From the NCBI RefSeq assembly GCF_001889165.1, contig NZ_CP016020.1, forward strand, positions 62,001 to 126,000: 64,000 nucleotides of DNA, read 5' to 3'. Origin of the DNA: Bacillus weihaiensis. Lineage in GTDB: Bacteria; Bacillota; Bacilli; Bacillales; Bacillaceae. Made by a program: the position numbers and the translations under genes. Each line of letters begins with the position of its first letter. The first letter of the stretch is position 1. A model generated the notes under the pieces. It ran no database searches, was not told the origin of the DNA, and worked only from the letters and a program-made list of their open reading frames with translations. Below, piece after piece: positions 57,661 through 64,000 of the stretch.

Positions 57661-58035
57661 ATGGAAAAAGAAAAGATTTTAATCGTTGACGACCAGTATG
57701 GGATCCGAATTTTACTTAATGAAGTGTTCCACAAGGAAGGTTACAGAACGTTTCAAGCAGCAAATGGCTATCAAGCACTTGAAATTGTAGAACAGCATTC
57801 TCCGGACTTAGTTCTATTAGATATGAAAATACCGGGTATGGATGGAATTGAAATTTTAAAAAGAATGAAGGTAAAAGATGCTGATATCCGAGTCATTATT
57901 ATGACAGCCTATGGTGAATTAGATATGATTCAAGAGGCGAAGGATCTAGGAGCATTAACTCACTTTGCAAAGCCGTTTGATATTGATGAAATTCGCGCAG
58001 CAGTTCGTAAGTATTTACCACTTAAAGCCAACTAA
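57661..58035 (+). CDS. spo0F: Sporulation phosphorelay response regulator Spo0F
   Basis: Single-domain response regulator passing phosphate from sporulation kinases to Spo0B. 124 residues from the second ATG, giving phosphorylated Asp54 ([11 protein letters not shown]), acidic Asp10-Asp11 ([10 protein letters not shown]), Thr in MTAYGE and Lys104-type (FAKPFD). Nearly identical to B. subtilis Spo0F. The start at 57661 has GAGGTG 5 bases upstream and gives the same length and Asp numbering as B. subtilis; ATG at 57658 is also possible. Confidence 0.97.
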   Translation: MEKEKILIVDDQYGIRILLNEVFHKEGYRTFQAANGYQALEIVEQHSPDLVLLDMKIPGMDGIEILKRMKVKDADIRVIIMTAYGELDMIQEAKDLGALTHFAKPFDIDEIRAAVRKYLPLKAN

Positions 58036-58076
58036 TAATCTTGTAACATTATATTACCCAAATATCAGCTGAATTG

Positions 58077-58105
58077 TTGCCGTTTTGCAGATATATTGGT
58101 ATGCT
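58077..58105 (+). promoter_or_regulatory. Probable SigA promoter of fbaA
   Basis: TTGCCG (58077-58082), 17-base spacer, TATGCT (58100-58105), about 110 bases before the start. Confidence 0.6.
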
Positions 58106-58221
58106 AGTACATATGAAAAGTGATCATGCGGACTCTACATATTCGTATAAATTCTGGTCAAGCTAGGTATGATATACTTTTCTTATCTAGAAAAATAAGG
58201 TTTCTTAGGAGGATTTTCGAC

Positions 58222-59079
58222 ATGCCTTTAGTTTCAATGACAGAAATGCTAAATAAAGCAAAAGACAACGGCTATGCTGTTGGGCAATTTAATCTAAACA
58301 ACCTTGAGTTTACTCAAGCAATCCTACAAGCGGCACAAGAAGAGAAGTCACCAGTTATTCTTGGTGTATCTGAAGGGGCAGCTCGTTACATGGGCGGATT
58401 CAAAACGGTTGTAAAAATGGTAGAAGGTCTTCTTGAAGACTACAGCATTACTGTACCTGTAGCGATTCACCTTGACCATGGTTCAAGCTTCGACAAATGT
58501 AAAGAAGCAATTGATGCTGGATTTACATCTGTAATGATCGATGCTTCACACCACCCATTCGAAGAGAATATTGAAACAACTTCTAAAGTTGTTGAGTATG
58601 CTCACTCAAAAGGTGTTTCTGTAGAAGCTGAACTTGGAACTGTTGGTGGCCAAGAAGATGACGTTATCGCTGAGGGCGTTATCTATGCTGATCCAAAAGA
58701 GTGTGATGAGTTAGTTAAACGTACTGGTATTGACTGTTTAGCTCCTGCACTTGGTTCAGTTCACGGACCATACAAAGGTGAGCCAAACTTAGGGTTCGCT
58801 GAAATGGAAGAAATTGCAAACTTAACTGGTATGCCATTAGTACTTCACGGAGGAACTGGAATCCCAACTAAGGATATCCAAAAAGCTGTTTCTTTCGGAA
58901 CTGCGAAAATCAACGTAAACACTGAAAACCAAATTGCATCTGCAAAGGTTGTTCGTCAAGTGTTAGCTGATAAGCCTGAAGAGTACGATCCACGTAAATA
59001 CTTAGGACCAGCTCGTGACGCAATTAAAGAAACTGTAATCGGCAAAATGCGCGAATTCGGTTCTTCTAACCAAGCATAA
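58222..59079 (+). CDS. fbaA: Class II fructose-bisphosphate aldolase
   Basis: Glycolytic/gluconeogenic cleavage of fructose 1,6-bisphosphate. 285 residues. Catalytic Asp85 and zinc ligand His86 (IHLDHGSS), zinc ligands His181 ([10 protein letters not shown]) and His209 (VLHGGTGIP). The frame runs on upstream to 58120, but AGGAGG lies 10 bases before the ATG at 58222, and the family begins [10 protein letters not shown]. Confidence 0.98.
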   Translation: MPLVSMTEMLNKAKDNGYAVGQFNLNNLEFTQAILQAAQEEKSPVILGVSEGAARYMGGFKTVVKMVEGLLEDYSITVPVAIHLDHGSSFDKCKEAIDAGFTSVMIDASHHPFEENIETTSKVVEYAHSKGVSVEAELGTVGGQEDDVIAEGVIYADPKECDELVKRTGIDCLAPALGSVHGPYKGEPNLGFAEMEEIANLTGMPLVLHGGTGIPTKDIQKAVSFGTAKINVNTENQIASAKVVRQVLADKPEEYDPRKYLGPARDAIKETVIGKMREFGSSNQA

Positions 59080-59088
59080 TCTATTAAA

Positions 59089-59125
59089 GAATATGTACCA
59101 CCTTACGTAAAGGTGGTACATATTC
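59089..59125 (+). terminator. Stem-loop after fbaA
   Basis: 16-bp stem gaatatgtaccacctt / aaggtggtacatattc with a short loop, 10 bases after the stop; no T-run. Confidence 0.65.
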
Positions 59126-59134
59126 GACAAAATA

Positions 59135-59148
59135 AGTAAGCGCTATCA
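59135..59148 (+). promoter_or_regulatory. Orphan cre-like site after fbaA
   Basis: AGTAAGCGCTATCA fits the cre consensus TGNAANCGNWNNCW except the first base. No gene follows for 1.1 kb, so it may be a relic of the transaldolase gene (ywjH) found here in B. subtilis. Confidence 0.4.
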
Positions 59149-60256
59149 AAGAAATGTCGATTTTTCTGTAATATCCTTTACCTAGCGGGCTAGAATATGA
59201 CGAAAGAGAACGGACTGGCATTTGCTTGTCCGTTTTCAACTCATTCATAAAAACGTTATCCAAATAAAGTTTAAGTATATACACCTATTAATTTTAGTCT
59301 ATTTTTAAAAAAGTGGAGCTTACAAAGGCATTATAAGGATAGTTTCCACAGTTACTACCTCATTTTAGATCCTAACTCACATATAGAGACTAAGACAGTC
59401 TCCCATACTTTTGTATCTTATTGGTCTAGGGCTGCTTTAGGGAACCAAAGTCAGACACTTTTTTTCTTTACTTGTTGCTTTTTAAACGTATTGCAAATGA
59501 GATTTAGATGTATGGGAATCGATTCCTGAGTCGTTGTGTAGAAATGAATGATCTCTTCGATATGTTTAAAAAGAAACAAAGCTAGAGATGTTTAAACAAA
59601 TTGGTGAAATCGTGACGAAAAGATTGTTGTCCTACTCAATAGATGGTTTAATAAGAAGGAGGATATAGACAAGTTGTTTTTATTGAAATAACTAGACAAT
59701 CAAGCAGAGATACCAATGGATAGTCTTCTACTATCTGGTAAAGTGTTTGCTTAGAGTCTTTATCGAACGTGAAGTAAACGAAGACTCTTTTCGAACGTTT
59801 GCTATCCTAATAAAAGCTTCAAAAAACAAAGTCATTATCCACATGATATTTTTTTGGTAGGCAAGAAGAAAGGAATCTCTTCCTAATCAAATAGAAGAAC
59901 CTTGTACCAAAGGGGAAAATCCGACAATTGGATTTTTTAAGGAAGCAACAATCTATAGGAAAAAGACTTTATTAAGAAACTATTCTTTTTAGCGTTGAGC
60001 GTAAAAAGAAATAATATCTTCTAAAGATATGTATTTCCTCTTGCATTAAAGGAAATAAAAGAAATAAATAGCTCGTTTGATTTCTAATCTACATTTACAC
60101 TATTTGTTGACAAAGAAATGTTTTTTTTCGGAAAACATGATGGCTCAGATTAGAAGCGTGTTTCGTATGAACCAAGTACAGATCATCTGCGAAATATCCG
60201 CACTCCTCACCCCATGTTCTTTCCGTAAAGTCAACTTCATTAGAAGGGAGACGACC
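59149..60256. other. 1.1-kb gene-poor stretch between fbaA and murA
   Basis: Stops occur in all frames; no open frame has both length and a ribosome binding site. It holds several hairpins: gaacggac / gtccgttttc at 59207-59237 (terminator-like), gatag / ctatc at 59719-59736, and agagtctt / aagactct with TTT at 59753-59790 (terminator-like). B. subtilis has ywjH (tal) in this place. I see no trace of its conserved residues. The hairpins could belong to an unrecognised small RNA. Confidence 0.5.
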
Positions 60257-61546
60257 ATGGAAAAGTTAAAAATAGCTGGTGGAGATTTATTACAGGGTAC
60301 TGTATCAATAAGTGGAGCGAAAAACAGTGCAGTAGCACTTATTCCTGCAACAATATTGGCTAAATCTCCTGTTACAATTGAAGGATTACCAAACATATCT
60401 GATGTAAATATATTAGGTGATTTGCTCGAAGAAATTGGTGGTAAAGTTGAACTGACAAACAACGAGATGGTTGTCGATCCATCTGAAATGATTTCTATGC
60501 CATTACCAAATGGTAAGGTGAAGAAGCTAAGAGCCTCTTATTATTTAATGGGGGCGATGCTAGGTCGATTTAAAAAAGCAGTGATTGGACTTCCTGGTGG
60601 ATGTCACCTTGGACCACGACCTATCGATCAGCATATTAAAGGATTTGAAGCCCTCGGTGCAAAAGTAACAAATGAACAAGGTGCAATCTATTTAAGAGCT
60701 GATGAGTTAAAGGGTGCACGTATTTATTTAGATGTTGTGAGTGTTGGTGCGACAATTAATATTATGCTTGCTGCTGTGTTAGCGAAAGGTCGTACTATTA
60801 TTGAAAATGCAGCAAAAGAGCCTGAAATTATCGATGTTGCTACATTGCTATCTAGTATGGGTGCGAAAATTAAAGGTGCTGGTACAGATGTGATTAGAAT
60901 TGACGGAGTAGAAGAGCTGCATGGCTGCCGTCACTCTATTATTCCTGATCGTATTGAAGCGGGTACTTATATGATCATTGGTGCTGCGATGGGGAGAGAG
61001 GTTATGATTGATAATGTTATTCCTCTTCATCTTGAATCTCTTATTGCTAAGCTAAGAGAGATGGGCATGCACATTGAAACAAGTAATGATCAAATCTTAC
61101 TTGTAGGTGGCCAAAAGGAACTAAAAGCGGTAGATATTAAAACACTAGTATACCCAGGTTTTCCTACAGATCTTCAACAACCTTTTACTTCTTTCCTAAC
61201 GAAAGCAACAGGAACGAGTGTTGTAACAGATACAATCTATTCTGCGCGTTTTAAACATATTGATGAACTTCGTAGAATGGGTGCAACCATCAAAGTCGAA
61301 GGCAGATCTGCAATTGTTACAGGTCCGACGACACTGCAGGGTGCGAAGGTAAAGGCAAGTGATTTACGTGCAGGTGCTGCTTTGGTGTGTGCAGGCTTAA
61401 TGGCAGAGGGTGTTACAGAAATAACAGGTTTAGAACATATTGATCGTGGCTATAGTCAATTAGAAGAAAAACTAACAGGCTTGGGAGCGACAATTTGGCG
61501 CGAGAAAATGACAGAAAAAGAAATAGAGCAACTTCAAAGCTCTTAA
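60257..61546 (+). CDS. murAB: UDP-N-acetylglucosamine 1-carboxyvinyltransferase
   Basis: First committed step of peptidoglycan synthesis (enolpyruvyl transfer from PEP). 429 residues; fosfomycin-target Cys116 in [15 protein letters not shown] and the N-terminal [19 protein letters not shown] loop. B. subtilis has two MurA enzymes; position by rho and fbaA makes this the second (MurAB/MurZ). ATG at 60257 with AGGGAG 7 bases upstream; the frame opens at 60077. The glpX gene that follows in B. subtilis is absent. Confidence 0.96.
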   Translation: MEKLKIAGGDLLQGTVSISGAKNSAVALIPATILAKSPVTIEGLPNISDVNILGDLLEEIGGKVELTNNEMVVDPSEMISMPLPNGKVKKLRASYYLMGAMLGRFKKAVIGLPGGCHLGPRPIDQHIKGFEALGAKVTNEQGAIYLRADELKGARIYLDVVSVGATINIMLAAVLAKGRTIIENAAKEPEIIDVATLLSSMGAKIKGAGTDVIRIDGVEELHGCRHSIIPDRIEAGTYMIIGAAMGREVMIDNVIPLHLESLIAKLREMGMHIETSNDQILLVGGQKELKAVDIKTLVYPGFPTDLQQPFTSFLTKATGTSVVTDTIYSARFKHIDELRRMGATIKVEGRSAIVTGPTTLQGAKVKASDLRAGAALVCAGLMAEGVTEITGLEHIDRGYSQLEEKLTGLGATIWREKMTEKEIEQLQSS

Positions 61547-61566
61547 GCACGTAATATAGAAAGGTT

Positions 61567-61661
61567 TAAATGACCGGAAGAAGACCGGTAGAGCCTCTAC
61601 TTGGTCATTTATGAATTTGCCACCAGCCTCAATTTCCTTTGTTAAATGAGAGGCTGGGGTA
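61567..61661. other. Two stem-loops between murA and rho
   Basis: taaatgacc / ggtcattta (61567-61611) encloses a ccgg hairpin; then ccagcctc / gaggctgg (61623-61657). No clear T-run, so terminator function is likely but not certain. Beyond 61661, up to rho, nothing else was recognised (the 400-base rho leader). Confidence 0.55.
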
Positions 61662-62071
61662 ATCTTTGGATGGTCGAAATGTTTCACTACTTTCCTTAAG
61701 AGGTTATGAATGTTAACACATGATTTTGTTGTTATCAAAAAAATAGTACAGTAGAATTGATAACGCAAACAAAATGAATGAAATTCCTTCAGTAATAACC
61801 TCAAACTTCTACTAATTTTCCAAAAAAGATTGATTAAATATGTGAAATAGGGTAAAAATAAAGAGTGCTGCATTGAACGAATATCTACAAAAACTACTTC
61901 AAGCTCACCTTCATTTTCCTTCTCTATCCTAAAGGACTAGTTTACTCTTCATTAGATCAAGCGTAAGAGTTTATCTTCAACATGTGCCAACTAGACATTT
62001 TCTCATATGTGAAGTCGATAGACAGGAAATTACTTATTCTAAAATTGAAAAAAAAAAAGAGTGGTGTTTTT

Positions 62072-63343
62072 ATGAGTCAGGTTTCAATTTCTTCATTAGA
62101 GCATTTGAAATTGAAAGAACTTTATGAGCTTGCACGTCAATACAAGGTTTCTTATTATAGCAAGCTAACAAAAAAAGAATTAATTTTCGCGATCTTAAAA
62201 GCGAATGCCGAACAAGAGGATTTATTGTTCATGGAAGGTGTACTAGAAATCATTCAGTCAGAAGGCTTTGGTTTCTTAAGACCAATTAACTATTCTCCAA
62301 GCTCTGAAGATATCTATATCTCAGCATCCCAAATTCGTCGTTTTGATTTACGTAATGGGGATAAAGTTTCTGGTAAGGTACGCCCACCAAAGGAAAATGA
62401 ACGTTACTATGGTTTGCTTCATGTTGAAGCTGTAAATGGAGAAGATCCAGAAACAGCTAAAGAACGTGTACACTTCCCAGCATTAACTCCACTTTATCCA
62501 GATAGACAAATCTTTTTAGAAACACAATCAAATAATTTGTCCACTAGAATTATGGATTTAATAGCACCTGTTGGATTTGGTCAGCGTGGTCTGATTGTTG
62601 CGCCACCGAAAGCAGGAAAAACCATGCTGTTAAAGGAAATTGCAAACAGCATCACAACAAATAATCCAGAAGCTGAATTAATCGTCCTACTTATTGATGA
62701 AAGACCTGAGGAAGTGACGGATATTGAACGTTCTGTCGCTGGTGACGTTGTAAGCTCTACTTTTGATGAGGTACCAGAAAATCATATTAAAGTAGCAGAG
62801 CTTGTTCTTGAACGTGCAATGCGCCTTGTAGAGCATAAGAAAGATGTTATTATCTTAATGGATAGTATTACACGTTTAGCTCGTGCGTATAACTTAGTCA
62901 TTCCGCCAAGTGGTCGTACGTTATCAGGTGGTATTGATCCAGCTGCTTTCCACCGTCCAAAACGATTCTTCGGTGCGGCTCGTAACATTGAAGAGGGTGG
63001 TAGCTTAACAATCCTTGCGACTGCATTGGTTGATACTGGCTCTCGTATGGACGATGTTATATATGAGGAATTCAAAGGAACAGGTAACATGGAGCTTCAT
63101 CTAGACCGATCACTAGCTGAAAAACGTATCTTCCCTGCAATTGATATTCGTCGTTCAGGAACACGTAAAGAAGAGCTGTTAATTCCGAAAGATCATTTAG
63201 AGAAACTATGGGCAATTCGTAAATCTATGACGGATACACCTGACTTTGTTGAAAAATTCTTTAGAAAATTACGTCAGTCTAAATCAAATGAAGAATTCTT
63301 TAGCAACCTAGACGCTGAAATGAAAGCTGCACGAAATCGCTAA
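62072..63343 (+). CDS. rho: Transcription termination factor Rho
   Basis: RNA-dependent ATPase helicase ring. 423 residues: Rho N-terminal helix domain ([19 protein letters not shown]), RNA-binding OB domain with the aromatic GFGFLRP, Walker A APPKAGKT (177-184), Walker [16 protein letters not shown], and Q-loop/R-loop segments. The frame opens to 61982; I start at the ATG 62072, after GAGTGGTG, because [17 protein letters not shown] matches the family start. The 400-base leader may hold autoregulation signals, as Rho autoregulates in B. subtilis. Confidence 0.97.
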   Translation: MSQVSISSLEHLKLKELYELARQYKVSYYSKLTKKELIFAILKANAEQEDLLFMEGVLEIIQSEGFGFLRPINYSPSSEDIYISASQIRRFDLRNGDKVSGKVRPPKENERYYGLLHVEAVNGEDPETAKERVHFPALTPLYPDRQIFLETQSNNLSTRIMDLIAPVGFGQRGLIVAPPKAGKTMLLKEIANSITTNNPEAELIVLLIDERPEEVTDIERSVAGDVVSSTFDEVPENHIKVAELVLERAMRLVEHKKDVIILMDSITRLARAYNLVIPPSGRTLSGGIDPAAFHRPKRFFGAARNIEEGGSLTILATALVDTGSRMDDVIYEEFKGTGNMELHLDRSLAEKRIFPAIDIRRSGTRKEELLIPKDHLEKLWAIRKSMTDTPDFVEKFFRKLRQSKSNEEFFSNLDAEMKAARNR

Positions 63344-63566
63344 AAGAGGGACTGAACGTGAAATAGAAGAATAAGGCTTAGACCAAGAGGAATTAGTGAT
63401 TATCCAAGATTTTCTTCTAAAGTAACTGAAGTTCAGCTTGCAATAAAACTTAGCACTTGTTATAATTTCATCATGTGCTTTTCTAGATATGATTTGTCAA
63501 TCGGACGAGTCATACTAGATATATAACTCTGTCTCGAATGATTCAGGGCGGAAGGAGATGAAAAGA

Positions 63567-63767
63567 ATGAAATCAGGAATTCATCCAAACTTTAATAAGG
63601 TTATGGTGAAATGTGCTTGCGGTAACGAATTCGAAACTGGAACTACGAATAAAGAGATCCGTGTTGAGGTTTGTTCTGAGTGCCATCCATTCTACACAGG
63701 ACGTCAAAAATTTGCGGATGCAGGTGGACGTGTAGATAAATTTAACAAAAAATACGGCATTAAATAA
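63567..63767 (+). CDS. rpmE: Ribosomal protein bL31
   Basis: 66 residues of the large ribosomal subunit. It is the zinc-containing form: CAC ([10 protein letters not shown]) and CSEC ([11 protein letters not shown]), the CxxC-type metal ligands, with KFNKKYGIK at the C-terminus. Start at the ATG 9 bases after AAGGAG. Followed by a terminator. Confidence 0.97.
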   Translation: MKSGIHPNFNKVMVKCACGNEFETGTTNKEIRVEVCSECHPFYTGRQKFADAGGRVDKFNKKYGIK

Positions 63768-63790
63768 TTGTCATAAACACGTTTTTTTAC

Positions 63791-63826
63791 AAACAGGCAA
63801 GACGAAACTGCGCTTGCCTGTTTTTT
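63791..63826 (+). terminator. Terminator after rpmE
   Basis: 11-bp stem aaacaggcaag / cttgcctgttt with TTTT. Confidence 0.92.
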
Positions 63827-64000
63827 CACGCCAACTTTTGGTCTTTTTCATTAAAAAGTTGGCAATCCTACATATATTGGTAGGTTTCCTTATTAAATAA
63901 ATATACTCAATAAATCATGGAATCCATGCGTTCGGCATGTTGAGATAGAAAGATAAATGTACCAGATAGGTATGGTCTATCGACTCGGAACTACGAAAAA
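63827..64000. other. End of window, no gene
   Basis: AT-rich intergenic DNA; nothing recognised. The next gene is beyond the window. Confidence 0.6.

Overview
The window is AT-rich chromosomal DNA from an endospore-forming Bacillaceae (Bacillus sensu lato). This rests on gene content and order: ung-ywdI-ywdK-gerQ, hemQ-pta-lipL-rsfA-ywfO-ywgA, ywhC-ywhD-pbpG-speE-speB, ywiB-argS, uvsE-cls-fadF-acdA-rpoE-pyrG, ywjG-spo0F-fbaA-murA-rho-rpmE, all of which match the ywd/ywf/ywh/ywj region of Bacillus subtilis. Sporulation genes (gerQ, rsfA, pbpG, spo0F), SigB-, CcpA- and FadR-type sites and strong GGAGG ribosome binding sites agree. I cannot name the species. No rRNA, tRNA, CRISPR array, prophage or insertion sequence was seen.

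Layout. 1-2.9 kb: the 3' part of a sortase-anchored (LPNTA) surface protein. 3.4-8.1 kb: a SigB-type stress gene, a glycosyltransferase remnant, ung and small conserved genes, gerQ, an acetyltransferase. 8.1-16 kb: coproheme decarboxylase, phosphotransacetylase with an upstream cre, lipoate assembly, EcsC-like protein, RsfA, HD-domain and YwgA proteins. 16-24 kb: Dps-like protein, site-2 protease, YwhD, class A PBP, spermidine pathway, a secreted CAP-domain protein. 24-31 kb: ywiB-argS, a secreted beta-amylase with operator sites, UV endonuclease, cardiolipin synthase. 31-42 kb: a fatty/branched-chain acyl-CoA block (fadF, thiolase, hydroxyacyl-CoA dehydrogenase, two acyl-CoA dehydrogenases, TetR regulator, fused B12-dependent isobutyryl-CoA mutase). 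42.4-44.9 kb: rpoE and pyrG, with a clear CTP-sensing attenuator leader. 45-56.5 kb: an accessory block between pyrG and ywjG, holding a LacI-controlled beta-glucoside ABC importer plus GH1 glucosidase, a chemoreceptor, and a 5-oxoprolinase set (pxpA divergent from pxpBC) split by a 286-bp tandem repeat array. 56.6-64 kb: ywjG, spo0F, fbaA, murA, rho, rpmE, where the tal and glpX genes expected from B. subtilis are missing.

How the parts work together. The acyl-CoA block is probably FadR- and CcpA-controlled: a FadR-like operator lies on the fadF promoter, and a perfect cre plus a weaker FadR-like site lie on the mmgA promoter. The glucoside operon has three GAAACCGGTTTC-type operators around one strong promoter and a fourth inside the terminator loop after the glucosidase, pointing to autonomous LacI control. 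It has no ATPase gene and must borrow one.

I did not find a clearly new biological system. The best leads are the pyrG leader, the LacI operator set, the tandem repeat array splitting the pxp genes, the glycosyltransferase remnant before ung, the gene-poor 1.1 kb after fbaA with an orphan cre-like site, and a 20-21-nt periodic degenerate repeat near 5.9 kb.
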